Of a DNA stretch of 64,000 nt, positions 1 to 8,053 are shown piece by piece; the first letter of the stretch is position 1; each line of letters begins with the position of its first letter. This DNA is from Alistipes sp. An66 (GTDB lineage: Bacteria > Bacteroidota > Bacteroidia > Bacteroidales > Rikenellaceae). The stretch lies in contig NZ_NFHT01000004.1 in assembly GCF_002161445.1 (NCBI RefSeq), positions 124,001 through 188,000 of the forward strand, given 5' to 3'. A program made the translations under genes and the position numbers. The notes below the pieces were generated by a model, which was not told the DNA's origin, searched no databases, and saw only the letters and a list, made by a program, of their open reading frames with translations.

Positions 1-1
1 A

Positions 2-1531
2 GCCCGGCCGATCGACTTCATCCGCCACCTGCCGCACATCAAGGGCGAGTGGGCCGGCCGTCCGATCGAGCTGGAGCCCTGGCAGCAGTTCTTCCTGTGG
101 AACCTCTTCGGGTTCCGCCGCGCGGCGACGGGCACGCGACGCTTCCGGGAGGCTTACCTCGAAGTGGCCCGCAAGAACGGCAAGACGACCCTGCTGGCGG
201 GCATCGGCTGCTACATGCTCTTTGCCGACGGCGAGTCGGGGGCCGAGGTCTACTCCTGCGCCACGACGCGCGACCAGGCCCGCGAGTGCTTCGGGGCGGC
301 GCAGGAGATGGTCCGCCGCTGTTCGCTCTCGCGGCGGGCGAAGGTCTTCCGCTCGGCCGGCGGGTCGATCTCCTACGAGGCGACCGGTTCGGTCTTCAAG
401 CCGCTGTCATCGGATGCCAACACGCTCGACGGAAAGAACGCCTCCTGCACGATCGTCGACGAGTTCCACGCCCACAAGACCGACGAGGTCTACGCCGTCA
501 TGAAGTCGTCGATGGGCGCCCGCCGGCAGCCGCTGCTGTGCATCATCACGACCGCCGGTTTCAACCTCGCGGGGCCATGCTTCACCTACCGGTCGAGCGC
601 GATCAAGATGCTCGAGGGGATCTTCGAGGACGATGCGCTGCTGGCGATGATCTACACCCAGGACTCGCGCGAGGAACTCTCGGATCCCGCGACGTGGGTG
701 AAGTCGAACCCTTGCTTCGGGGCCTCGGTCAAGCCCGAGTTCCTCGAAGAGCAGTACCACACGATGAGGACGAAGCCCGAGCAGGAGAGCGCCATCCTGA
801 CGAAGAACTTCAACCTTTGGGTGCAGGCCTCGGACATCTGGATCGGCGACGACGTCTGGTGCGCCTGCCGCTCGGAGACGCCCGTCGAGTCGCTGGTGGG
901 GTGCGAGTGCTACGCGGGTCTCGACCTCGGGTCGGTGAACGACTTCTCGTCGCTGGTGCTGGCCTTCCATGAGAACGACCGCACGCAGCTGCTTCCCTTC
1001 TTCTGGATCCCCGAGGAGAAGTATCGCACGCGGCGCGAGATGCAGCGCGAGAATGCGAACATCGACGTCTGGGTGCGGCAGGGGCTGCTGCGCGTCACGC
1101 CGGGCAACGTCACCGACTACGCCGTGATCCGCCGCGACATCGCCCGGCTGGCCGGGCAGTACGACATCCGCAAGATCGGCTACGACCGGTGGAACTCCTC
1201 GCAGCTGGTCATCGACCTGCTGAATGACGGCCTGCCGATGGACGGATTCCAGCAGTCGATCTCGAACATCTCGCCGCCGACCAAAGAGTTCGAGCGGCTC
1301 GTCCGGTCGGGGGATTTGGAACATTACGGCCATCCGGTCCTGCGGTGGATGGTCTCGAACGTGGTGGTCTACCGCGACGCAAACGACAACCTCAAACCGG
1401 TGAAGAACCGCAGCCCGGAGAAGATCGACGGCGTGGTGGCGGCGATCGAGGCCATCGGCGAATGGATGAGCGCCCAGCGCACGCCGCCGGCCCGGTCGAT
1501 CTACGAAGAACGGGGATTGCGAACCTTTTAA
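2..1531 (+). CDS. terL: Phage terminase large subunit (5' end outside window)
   Basis: ATPase/nuclease that packages phage DNA into proheads. The frame is open from base 2, so the gene begins left of the window; the GTG at 164 lies inside the ATPase domain and is not the start. About 509 residues are visible, close to the usual 550 or so. Visible motifs are a Walker A-like loop (ARKNGKTT, about residue 56), a Walker B with acidic pair (CTIVDEFH) and an RNase H-type nuclease start (GLDLGSVND), with the late KIDGVVA segment typical of the Terminase_1/HK97 type. It heads a packaging and head gene block in the usual siphovirus order. The family assignment is secure; the exact pac/cos strategy cannot be read here. 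Confidence 0.93.
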   Translation, partial: ARPIDFIRHLPHIKGEWAGRPIELEPWQQFFLWNLFGFRRAATGTRRFREAYLEVARKNGKTTLLAGIGCYMLFADGESGAEVYSCATTRDQARECFGAAQEMVRRCSLSRRAKVFRSAGGSISYEATGSVFKPLSSDANTLDGKNASCTIVDEFHAHKTDEVYAVMKSSMGARRQPLLCIITTAGFNLAGPCFTYRSSAIKMLEGIFEDDALLAMIYTQDSREELSDPATWVKSNPCFGASVKPEFLEEQYHTMRTKPEQESAILTKNFNLWVQASDIWIGDDVWCACRSETPVESLVGCECYAGLDLGSVNDFSSLVLAFHENDRTQLLPFFWIPEEKYRTRREMQRENANIDVWVRQGLLRVTPGNVTDYAVIRRDIARLAGQYDIRKIGYDRWNSSQLVIDLLNDGLPMDGFQQSISNISPPTKEFERLVRSGDLEHYGHPVLRWMVSNVVVYRDANDNLKPVKNRSPEKIDGVVAAIEAIGEWMSAQRTPPARSIYEERGLRTF

Positions 1532-1542
1532 CGAACGATATC

Positions 1543-1785
1543 ATGGATCAGACAACGACGAATTACCAACTGGACGAGCCCACCCGGCGCTTCATCTCCG
1601 GATCACAGGGCTTCTACGAGCGCTACGTGAAGATGCTGGCCTACTACGAAACCAACGAACAGGCCTACGAGGCTACCGAACGGCAGTATGCCGAGGTGGT
1701 CGGGAAACGGAGATTTGCTAATTTCCAAAGTTTCAAAACGGCGTACAGCCAATTCTGCCGCCGTCGGCGACCCCGCTCAAAATAG
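1543..1785 (+). CDS. Small phage protein after terL
   Basis: An 80-residue charged protein starting with ATG 12 bases after the terL stop and ending in a basic tail (CRRRRPRSK). It contains many Tyr, Glu and Gln residues and no membrane segment. I do not recognise the family. Its place between terminase and portal suggests a packaging or head-assembly accessory role, but that is inference from position only. Base composition matches the neighbouring phage genes. Confidence 0.6.
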   Translation: MDQTTTNYQLDEPTRRFISGSQGFYERYVKMLAYYETNEQAYEATERQYAEVVGKRRFANFQSFKTAYSQFCRRRRPRSK

Positions 1786-1804
1786 CGTGCAGGGGCGATT
1801 CTGC

Positions 1805-1854
1805 AAAAAGTTAACGGCGTTAACCCTCGAAAGTTAACGCCGTTAACCTTTTTT
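1805..1854 (+). terminator. Strong hairpin terminator between terL block and portal
   Basis: A perfect 15-bp stem (GTTAACGGCGTTAAC at 1810-1824 against 1833-1847) with an 8-base loop, preceded by A5 and followed by T6. It would end transcription on either strand. Each arm is itself built from two GTTAAC hexamers, so the site could also bind a dyad-symmetric protein. It sits in the only sizeable gap of the head operon. Confidence 0.75.
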
Positions 1855-1896
1855 CCGCGGCACATTGCAGAATTTTGTTACAGAAAATCGCAAACG

Positions 1897-3102
1897 ATGG
1901 GATTCCTGCGCAACATAGTGGCACGCGCCGCCTCCTGGGCGGGTCTTCCGGTGATTGTCAGCCGGGGCGGCCTCACCAATACGATGGGGAAGATGGAGGA
2001 CGTCGACGACGATCTCGCCCTGAAGATCTCGACCGTCTGGTCGTGCGTGAGGCTGATCTCGGACTGCTTCTCGACCCTCCCGGTCCATGTCAAGGAGCGT
2101 GTCGACGACCGCCGCCGGATCCTGCGGACCGACCACCCGGTGACGCGGCTGCTGACCAAGCCGAGCCCGAAGATGAACGGCGTCTCGCTGCGCGAGGCGC
2201 TGATGGTCTCGGCCCTGCTGCGGGGCAATGCCTTCGCCTTCATCACCGCGCGCGACCGCCATGAGTACCCGACGCGCCTGGACTTCGTCCTGCCGGAGAA
2301 TGTCTCGCTGTGGGAGGGTGACGACGACATCTTCTACTCGATCCTCGGCAACTCGGCCCGGATCCCGAGCCGCGACGTCGTGCACATCAAGGGGCTTTCG
2401 GTCAACGGCCTGCTGGGACTCTCGCCGATCCGCCACCACGCCCGTCTGCTCGAACTGGCGAACAACTCCGTGGAGTTCGCCCGCTCGTTCTATCGCAACG
2501 GATGCCGCACGACCGGCGTCTTCAAGAATCCGACGGAGTTGAGCGAGGAGGCGTGGAAGCGGCTCTACAAGCAACTATCCGACAACTATTTCGGGGCCCG
2601 GAATGCCGGGAAACCGCTGTTGCTCGAAGGCGGCCTCGACTACTCGTCGATCACGATCCCGCCCGAGGATGCGCAGTTCATCGCCACCCGTTTGCAGTCG
2701 ATCGACGAGATTGCGACCATCTTCGGCGTACCGCCCCACATGGTCGGCGACTTGAGCCACTCGACCTACTCGAACAACGAGCAGCAGAACCTCGAGTTCT
2801 ACAACGTGACCCTCTCGCCGTGGATCACCAAGGTCGAGGAGGAGCTGAACGACAAACTGTTCCTCGAATCGGAGAAGGGACGGCTCTACGTCGACATCGA
2901 CGCCCGGGGGCTGCTGCGGGCCGACACGGCATCGCGCACGAACTACTACCGCCAGATGTACAACATCGGGGCAATGTCGCCGAACGAGATCCGCGCAGCG
3001 GAGGATCTCGATGCCTACGAAGGCGGCGATACCTTCTTCCGTCCGCTGAACATGCAGGAGGTCGATTCATCGAACAATTCATCGAACAATGGACAAAAAT
3101 AA
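1897..3102 (+). CDS. Phage portal protein (HK97 family)
   Basis: Dodecameric ring at the capsid vertex through which DNA is packaged and ejected. The 401 residues fit the HK97-like portal family in length and pattern: an N-terminal TVWSCVRLISD helix, a central LRGNAFAFI stretch, the VVHIKGLSVNGLLGLSPI segment and the late FGVPPHMVGD and NLEFYNVTLSPW motifs. It starts at ATG 1897, follows the hairpin at 1805-1854, and overlaps the protease gene by 14 bases. That overlap suggests translational coupling. Confidence 0.93.
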   Translation: MGFLRNIVARAASWAGLPVIVSRGGLTNTMGKMEDVDDDLALKISTVWSCVRLISDCFSTLPVHVKERVDDRRRILRTDHPVTRLLTKPSPKMNGVSLREALMVSALLRGNAFAFITARDRHEYPTRLDFVLPENVSLWEGDDDIFYSILGNSARIPSRDVVHIKGLSVNGLLGLSPIRHHARLLELANNSVEFARSFYRNGCRTTGVFKNPTELSEEAWKRLYKQLSDNYFGARNAGKPLLLEGGLDYSSITIPPEDAQFIATRLQSIDEIATIFGVPPHMVGDLSHSTYSNNEQQNLEFYNVTLSPWITKVEEELNDKLFLESEKGRLYVDIDARGLLRADTASRTNYYRQMYNIGAMSPNEIRAAEDLDAYEGGDTFFRPLNMQEVDSSNNSSNNGQK

Positions 3103-3763
3103 AGACAAGGCAATCAACCGGCCGGTGATGCGCACGATGCGGATCGTCGACCTGCACGTCGAGCAGCGCGCCGACGGCCAGCCCTCCCGACGGATCGAGG
3201 GCCGCGCCGTGCCGTTCAATGAGTGGAGCAACCCGATATGGGGCGAATGGATCGAGAAGATCGACCCCCACGCCTTCGACGGGTGCGACATGTCGGACGT
3301 CATCATGTGCACGGACCACGGCACGGGCTGTGCCGATGTGCTGGCCCGCTCGCGCAACGGCGAGGGGACTCTTGAAATCCGCATCGAGAGCGACGGTCTC
3401 TACTTCGCATTCGATGCTCCGAATACGACCCGCGGCAACGACCTGCTGGAACTCGTCCGCCGGGGCGACATCTCCGAGTGCAGTTTCAAGTTTAAGGTCG
3501 AAGAGGACGTCTGGACGTGGCGCAGCGAGGCGAACGGGCTGGCGTACGACCAGCGCGTGGTGACGAAGATCTCGAAACTGTACGATCTGTCGATCGTCGT
3601 CAATGGCGCCTATCCGACCACCTCGGCCGTGGCCGAACGTGCGGCAGCTGACGAACGGACGGCTGTCGAGGAGCTGCGTCGGGCGGCGGCGCAAGCCTCC
3701 GAAGAGGCCATGGAACTCGTTCGTGAGCGCGTTGCGCTGTGTGCGAAAATCGCAAACCATTAA
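3089..3763 (+). CDS. Prohead maturation protease (HK97 family)
   Basis: Serine protease that cleaves the delta domain of the capsid protein during head maturation. The protein has 224 residues. The conserved layout is visible: GRAVPFNEWS near residue 35, the catalytic His in CTDHG and the catalytic Ser in ECSFKF. The C-terminal part is Ala/Glu-rich and helical, as in scaffold-linked members of the family. It overlaps the portal stop and is followed 14 bases later by the major capsid gene, the standard HK97 order. Confidence 0.9.
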   Translation: MDKNKDKAINRPVMRTMRIVDLHVEQRADGQPSRRIEGRAVPFNEWSNPIWGEWIEKIDPHAFDGCDMSDVIMCTDHGTGCADVLARSRNGEGTLEIRIESDGLYFAFDAPNTTRGNDLLELVRRGDISECSFKFKVEEDVWTWRSEANGLAYDQRVVTKISKLYDLSIVVNGAYPTTSAVAERAAADERTAVEELRRAAAQASEEAMELVRERVALCAKIANH

Positions 3764-3777
3764 CCACCATACACATC

Positions 3778-4998
3778 ATGAAGAAGACAATCAAAGAACT
3801 CAAGGAAGAGCGTGCAGCGCTGGCGGCCAGGATGTCGCAGATGCTGGATGTGGCCGAGGAGCGTGAGGCCAAGGGCTTCACCCCCGAGGAGCGGGCCCAG
3901 TATGATGGCCTGAAAAGAGAGTACGAAGCCCTCGACGAGCGTATTGCGCTGCTCGAGGAGGACGAGGCGCGCGCGGCAGCTTCGGCACGCCGTGTCGGCG
4001 GCGATTCGGGCAAGACGGCCGCAGAGCGTGCCGCCCAGCACCAGGAGGAGCTGCGCTCGGCCTTCATCGATTATGTGCGCGGTGCTGCCACCAAGGGCGA
4101 TGTCAAGCCCGAACTGCGTGCCGAACTGTTCACCGGCACGTCGGAGAATCAGATCATCATTCCGAAACTCGTGGCGGATCAGGTCGTGCACGCCCTCAAG
4201 TCGACCGGCACCTTCCTCGAGGCGGTCGATCTGGTGATTACCCAGAACGCGATCCCCTACACGAAGTCCACGCTCAACACCACCGACAAGGCGTTGAAGA
4301 AGTTGAACGAGGGCGATGCGAACACGACTGACAAGGTGCAGTTCAAGGGCGTGACGATCAGCGCCTACGACTACGTGACGCCGATCTTCCCGATCCACAT
4401 TGCGCTGCTCGAAGGTACGAACGTCGATGTCGAGGCGACGATCGTCGAGGCGGTCTCCGAGTGCGTGCGCCGCGGTCTGCAGGAACTGGCGACCCGAACC
4501 GGTACCGGAACCAACGACATCAATGCGCTGCTCACGGCTGCCACCAAGGGCGCAACTGCCGCATCGGACACGGCTGTCACCTACGACGATCTGGTATCGC
4601 TCCAGGCTTCGGTCGACAATGCCTACGGCAACCCCGAGCGCGGTGCGTTCATGATGAACTCGGCAACGCTGGCCGCCATTCTGAAGATCGTCGACAAGAA
4701 CGGCCGCCCGATCTTCATCACCGACGCGCAGACCGGTGTCATCTCGCGGATCCTCGGCCGCCGGGTCATCATCAACGAGTCGATGCCCGACATCGCTGCG
4801 AGCGCCAAGCCGATTGCGTTCGGCGACTTCAAGTACTACCATCTCCGCATGGTGCAGGGCATCCGCATGACGATCTTCAAGGAGAAGTATGCCGACAAAC
4901 TCGAAGTGGGCTTCATGGGCCACGTCCGCGCCGACGGCAACCTGGTCGACGCCGGAACGCATCCGGTGAAGTACCTCGAAATGGGTGCCGGTGCCTAA
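3778..4998 (+). CDS. Major capsid protein (HK97 fold)
   Basis: Main shell protein, 406 residues. The first 105 or so residues form a charged coiled-coil delta domain (MKKTIKELKEERAALAARM onward), which HK97-type proteases remove. The remainder has the family pattern, including TGTSENQIIIPKLVADQVV and a late VIINESMPDIAASAKPIAFGDF segment. I chose ATG 3778 rather than an upstream in-frame ATG at 3739, because the latter lies inside the protease gene and adds 13 residues unlike the delta domain. Confidence 0.93.
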   Translation: MKKTIKELKEERAALAARMSQMLDVAEEREAKGFTPEERAQYDGLKREYEALDERIALLEEDEARAAASARRVGGDSGKTAAERAAQHQEELRSAFIDYVRGAATKGDVKPELRAELFTGTSENQIIIPKLVADQVVHALKSTGTFLEAVDLVITQNAIPYTKSTLNTTDKALKKLNEGDANTTDKVQFKGVTISAYDYVTPIFPIHIALLEGTNVDVEATIVEAVSECVRRGLQELATRTGTGTNDINALLTAATKGATAASDTAVTYDDLVSLQASVDNAYGNPERGAFMMNSATLAAILKIVDKNGRPIFITDAQTGVISRILGRRVIINESMPDIAASAKPIAFGDFKYYHLRMVQGIRMTIFKEKYADKLEVGFMGHVRADGNLVDAGTHPVKYLEMGAGA

Positions 4999-5010
4999 AC
5001 CTCTGCGGCC

Positions 5011-5637
5011 ATGATACTCAACCGAACGGAAAAGGTCTATCCGCGGCAGGTTATCGAGCGGATTGTCGGCGGGCAGATGCGGCTCGTCCCCGAAGACGGC
5101 GATCTCTACGAGAATGCCGTGCGGAACGTCTACGCGGCCTTCGACATTGCCGAGCAGTACACGAACCGGATCCTGGTGCGCAGCGTCGTGACGTTCGCCT
5201 TCGACCGCTTCGAACCGCTGCTCGACCTGCCGACGGCCCCCGTGTTGAGTATCCGGTCGGTGAAGTACTTCGACGCCGACGACCGCGAGCAGACGCTCGA
5301 TCCGTCGTCCTACGAGCTCCTCGCCTCGGAGCAGTCCACCGCCATCGAGATCTTCTCGCTCCCGACCCTCTCCACCCGGCGCCAGCGGGCCCGGGTGCGG
5401 GTCGAGGCGGTCTGCGGATACAGCGACTACCGCGATACGCTCACCCGCGAACCGGAAGACGTCGGGGGGATCATCCTCCCCGGGAACATCGAGGCGGCGG
5501 TGGCGCTCCGCGCCGGGACGCTCTGCGAGGCGGACGGCGATGCCGTGATCGGACGCTCGGTCTCGGCGCTCCCCGTGACCGTCGAACGCTTGTTGAACCC
5601 TTATCGCATGACGCCCTATGCCGGCCGGAAAGGTTAG
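5011..5637 (+). CDS. Head-tail connector protein (gp6-like adaptor)
   Basis: 208-residue protein in the adaptor position directly after the capsid gene. Its pattern resembles phage gp6/DNA-packaging adaptors that form a ring under the portal: an N-terminal helix (QVIERIVGG), then LLDLPTAPVLSIRSVKYFDADD and RVRVEAVCGYSDY, and a C-terminal helix ending in LLNPYRM. It overlaps the next small gene by 20 bases. The family call rests on length, order and these segments; no catalytic activity is expected. Confidence 0.8.
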   Translation: MILNRTEKVYPRQVIERIVGGQMRLVPEDGDLYENAVRNVYAAFDIAEQYTNRILVRSVVTFAFDRFEPLLDLPTAPVLSIRSVKYFDADDREQTLDPSSYELLASEQSTAIEIFSLPTLSTRRQRARVRVEAVCGYSDYRDTLTREPEDVGGIILPGNIEAAVALRAGTLCEADGDAVIGRSVSALPVTVERLLNPYRMTPYAGRKG

Positions 5638-5968
5638 AATCACGCTGCTGCGCCCCGCCACGACGCAGGACGCCGGCGGCGAGATCGTCGGCGAACCGAC
5701 CCCGTGGCGCTCGTTCTGGGCCACAAAGACCGAGAGCGGCGGCCGCGAGAACCTCTTCGCCTCGCGCATCGTCCACGAAGGGTCGGCCGTGCTGACCATC
5801 CCTTACGTGAAGGGCGACGACGGACGTTCGCCGGCCGTGGATGCGCGGATGCTCGTCGAGATCGACGGGCGTCGCCGCCCGATCGAAAGCGTCTACGAGG
5901 AGGGATTCCGCAAGAAGCTGCACATTCTCATCACGTTGAACGACCTGGACTATGACGCAGGATATTAA
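5618..5968 (+). CDS. Head closure protein (SPP1 gp16-like)
   Basis: 116-residue, beta-rich protein of the head-tail joining family. It starts MPAGKVRITLLRP with the characteristic PWRSFWATKTESGGRE segment, where many homologues have W and A at the same places. Such proteins plug the portal channel after packaging. It overlaps both neighbours, by 20 bases upstream and 17 bases downstream, so it is probably translated by coupling. Confidence 0.8.
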   Translation: MPAGKVRITLLRPATTQDAGGEIVGEPTPWRSFWATKTESGGRENLFASRIVHEGSAVLTIPYVKGDDGRSPAVDARMLVEIDGRRRPIESVYEEGFRKKLHILITLNDLDYDAGY

Positions 5969-6470
5969 GATCAGCGGCTATTCGGAGGCGGTCCGGATCT
6001 TCGACCAGTTGACCGACCAGATGCAGCGCACGCTCGTGCGGCAGGCGCTGCGCAAGTCGGCCCAGCCGATGGTTGCGACGGCCCGGGCCCGGGCTCCGAA
6101 GCGCACCGGGCAGTTGAGCCGCTCGATCGGCGTGGTGTCGTTGCGCAAGGATCGCGTCCCGACGGTCATCCCGATGGCCGTGGGTCCGGTCTTCAGCGTG
6201 ACGAAGAACGGCAAGGTCAACGCCTTCTACGCCCGCTTCGTGCACGACGGCACGAAGGACCGCCGCCCCCGCAACAAGAAGCTGCGGGCGCTCAAATTCC
6301 CGGGCCGCGAGGGTGGGGTGGTCTACGCTGCGAGGACCCGCGGCATGAAGGCGCGACCCTTCCTGCGCGAAGCCTTCAACCAGTCGGCCGATGCCTCGGT
6401 CAACGACTTCGGGGCGGATCTGACGTCGGCCATCGAGCGATTTGTCAACCGTAATTTCCGAAAGATATGA
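5952..6470 (+). CDS. HK97 gp10-like neck/tail protein
   Basis: 172 residues with the recognisable HK97 gp10 pattern: an N-terminal helix (LVRQALRKSAQPMVATARARAPKRTGQLSRSI), then a beta sheet containing YARFVHDGT, and a C-terminal helix with RPFLREAF. The protein joins connector to tail tube in siphoviruses. It is basic. The stop overlaps the next start by four bases (ATGA). Confidence 0.88.
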   Translation: MTQDIKISGYSEAVRIFDQLTDQMQRTLVRQALRKSAQPMVATARARAPKRTGQLSRSIGVVSLRKDRVPTVIPMAVGPVFSVTKNGKVNAFYARFVHDGTKDRRPRNKKLRALKFPGREGGVVYAARTRGMKARPFLREAFNQSADASVNDFGADLTSAIERFVNRNFRKI

Positions 6471-6811
6471 CCTCGACCGAGACTCTTGTGCAACTGCTGT
6501 CGGCCGTCCTGCCGAAGGAGAAGATCTACCCGGATGTCGTTCCGGCGGAGGTGCAGCCTCCGTTCGTGGCCTACTCCGAGGAGTCGCAGTCCGTCGAGAC
6601 CTACGACGGCAATGCGGGCGATACGGATACGACCGTCGTGACCGTCGTGGCGCAGACCAAACGCGAGGCCCGGATGCTGGCTGACCGCATCGTCGAAGCT
6701 GTCGGCGGGAAACTCTCCGAAGGCTATGCTTTCTATTACCAGGGCCGCAAGTTCGTGATGTATGCGGACGAGCGCCTTTCCAGTTACGAATTAACCTTCA
6801 ATATTCTTTGA
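6467..6811 (+). CDS. Tail completion/terminator protein (DUF3168-like)
   Basis: 114-residue protein at the tail-terminator position. The pattern (TETLVQLLSAVLPKEKIYPDVVP, then PPFVAYSEES and a central V-rich strand TTVVTVVAQTKREARMLAD) resembles DUF3168/gp17-type proteins that cap the tail tube. The start overlaps the gp10-like stop. The assignment is by order and pattern, so moderate confidence. Confidence 0.72.
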   Translation: MTSTETLVQLLSAVLPKEKIYPDVVPAEVQPPFVAYSEESQSVETYDGNAGDTDTTVVTVVAQTKREARMLADRIVEAVGGKLSEGYAFYYQGRKFVMYADERLSSYELTFNIL

Positions 6812-6812
6812 T

Positions 6813-7235
6813 ATGGCAATGAAGACAGGCAAAGGGCGCAACCTGACGATGATGTGCGCCGACAAGAGCGTCTACCATGCGCAGACGCACACATTCACGA
6901 TCACGCCCGAGTTCGAGGAGTGGGAAACCAAGGACACCAAGGGCCCGGAGTACGAACTTACGAAAGTGGCCTTCACGGCATCGGTGGACGGCCTGGTCTG
7001 CGTCCGGGAGAGCGCCGGCGATCCGCCCAATGCCCACGACACGCCCGATATGATTGCCCAGGCGATGCAGGGGCAGTCGGTGGACGTGGTGGTCAAACTG
7101 GCCATCGAGGGCACGACCGAAAAGTCCTACACCTGCAAGTGTGTGATCGACAGCTTCGAGGTCAGCGAGACGGTGGCGCAGAAGGCGACCTACAAGGCCT
7201 CGTTCAAGGGTTACGGCCTGGCTCCGGTGGAGTAA
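6813..7235 (+). CDS. Major tail (tube) protein
   Basis: 140 residues, beta-rich, in the tail-tube position just before the chaperone genes. It has the family-like start (MAMKTGKGRNLTMMC), a central EWETKDTKGPEYELT segment and a final SETVAQKATYKASFKGYG strand typical of TP901-1/phi13-type tube subunits. Only one tube protein and no sheath gene are present, so the tail is long and non-contractile. It is followed by a hairpin at 7255-7279. Confidence 0.85.
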   Translation: MAMKTGKGRNLTMMCADKSVYHAQTHTFTITPEFEEWETKDTKGPEYELTKVAFTASVDGLVCVRESAGDPPNAHDTPDMIAQAMQGQSVDVVVKLAIEGTTEKSYTCKCVIDSFEVSETVAQKATYKASFKGYGLAPVE

Positions 7236-7254
7236 CCGGCCGAATATGACAACT

Positions 7255-7279
7255 CCGGCGGAGGGATCTCCTCCGCCGG
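7255..7279 (+). terminator. Intergenic hairpin after major tail gene
   Basis: Perfect 10-bp stem (CCGGCGGAGG against CCTCCGCCGG) with a 5-base loop, between the tail-tube gene and the tail chaperone gene. There is no clear T-tract, so it may act as a partial terminator or as an mRNA 3'-end stabiliser that raises tube-protein level over downstream genes. Confidence 0.5.
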
Positions 7280-7295
7280 TTAAACACGAAACAAG

Positions 7296-7721
7296 ATGCT
7301 GCAGCAATTCACAACCAACGACCGGACCTATCCGGTCAACTTCGGGATCCGCGCGCTGGCGTCCACGGCTGACCAGCTGGGTCTCAAACTCGACACGCTG
7401 GCCCGCGAGGCGATCGTCCCCGACATGCCGTTCGGACGGCTGATCGAGATCGTCGCGACCGTCACGGCCGAGGCCATGACCGACGGCGCCCGCAAGAGCG
7501 GCGAGCCGAAACACTACACGCCGGACAATGTGGTCGACCTGATCGACGAGGATCCGGCGCTGCTGCCCGTCCTGCTGACGATGTTCCGCCAGTCGCTCGG
7601 CAACGGCAGTCCGGTTTTTCCGACGGCGGCCCGGCCCGCAAACCCCGAGGTCGCCGCAGAACAGGCCGTGCCCGAGCGGAGGAGGCCCCGGAAATCACCT
7701 ACGCCCGACTCTATGCCGTAG
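7296..7721 (+). CDS. Tail assembly chaperone G
   Basis: 141-residue protein between tail tube and tape measure, the place of lambda gpG. It is mostly helical at the N-terminus (MLQQFTTNDRTYPVNFGIRAL) with a Pro/Arg-rich, poorly structured end. Gene position and the overlapping second frame (7640-8053) identify it as the tail assembly chaperone that binds the tape measure protein. A slippery heptamer at 7640-7646 lies in its reading phase, so a minority of ribosomes probably continue into the T frame. Confidence 0.8.
   Translation: MLQQFTTNDRTYPVNFGIRALASTADQLGLKLDTLAREAIVPDMPFGRLIEIVATVTAEAMTDGARKSGEPKHYTPDNVVDLIDEDPALLPVLLTMFRQSLGNGSPVFPTAARPANPEVAAEQAVPERRRPRKSPTPDSMP
7640..7646 (+). promoter_or_regulatory. 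Candidate -1 ribosomal slippery heptamer
   Basis: A AAC CCC in the phase of the G frame, an X XXY YYZ heptamer. After a -1 slip the frame is open without a stop through to 8053. The A-site CCC re-pairs perfectly and the P-site AAC re-pairs to AAA at two of three positions. Tail chaperone frameshifting is widespread in siphoviruses; this exact site is inference. Confidence 0.5.
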
Positions 7722-8053
7722 CGGTCGGGATGCTGGGCATCGCCCCCGCGGACTTCGAATGGATGACCCTTGCGGAGTTCGAGGCGGCCGAACAGGGGTT
7801 CATGCGGCGGCGGGAGTACGACTTCCGCACGGCGATGAACATCCAGCGCTGGGGTAGCTTCGCCATCATGGCGTCGATGTGCGACATGAAGGGCCGGGGA
7901 ATGGAGGAGGTGCTGCCTCTTCCGTGGGACAAGTCGTCCGGGCGGCGGTCGTCGACGGGCGAGCGGAAAATCACAAAACGGGAAATGGCGCGGATGCGTG
8001 AGGAGGCGCTGCGCGATGTGCAAAAATTGGAGCAGCAATGGCAAAAAAAATAG
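7640..8053 (+). CDS. Tail assembly chaperone T extension (-1 frame)
   Basis: Continuation of the tail chaperone in the -1 frame. It reads from the slippery site through EITYARLYAVAVGMLG and FEWMTLAEFEAAEQGF to a basic helical end (KREMARMREEALRDVQKLEQQ). The frame is open well before its first ATG at 7730, as expected of a fusion product rather than an independent gene. The lambda GT fusion recruits tail-tube subunits to the tape measure. It overlaps the tape measure start by 16 bases. An internal start at 7730 cannot be excluded. Confidence 0.7.
   Translation, partial: KPRGRRRTGRARAEEAPEITYARLYAVAVGMLGIAPADFEWMTLAEFEAAEQGFMRRREYDFRTAMNIQRWGSFAIMASMCDMKGRGMEEVLPLPWDKSSGRRSSTGERKITKREMARMREEALRDVQKLEQQWQKK

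Noticed and set aside
3760..5799. Very long minus-strand open frame (about 680 codons) opposite the capsid and connector genes
   Set aside because: High-GC antisense artefact; the plus-strand genes match known phage families and the antisense protein is Arg/His/Asp-rich without motifs.
8040..8050. Run of eight A at the T-frame end and tape measure start as a frameshift site
   Set aside because: Slippage here would not join useful frames, because the chaperone frame stops within the run and the tape measure has its own ATG.
6813..8053. Contractile-tail (myovirus) assignment
   Set aside because: No sheath gene and no baseplate set; the tube, chaperone and tape measure order is that of a siphovirus.
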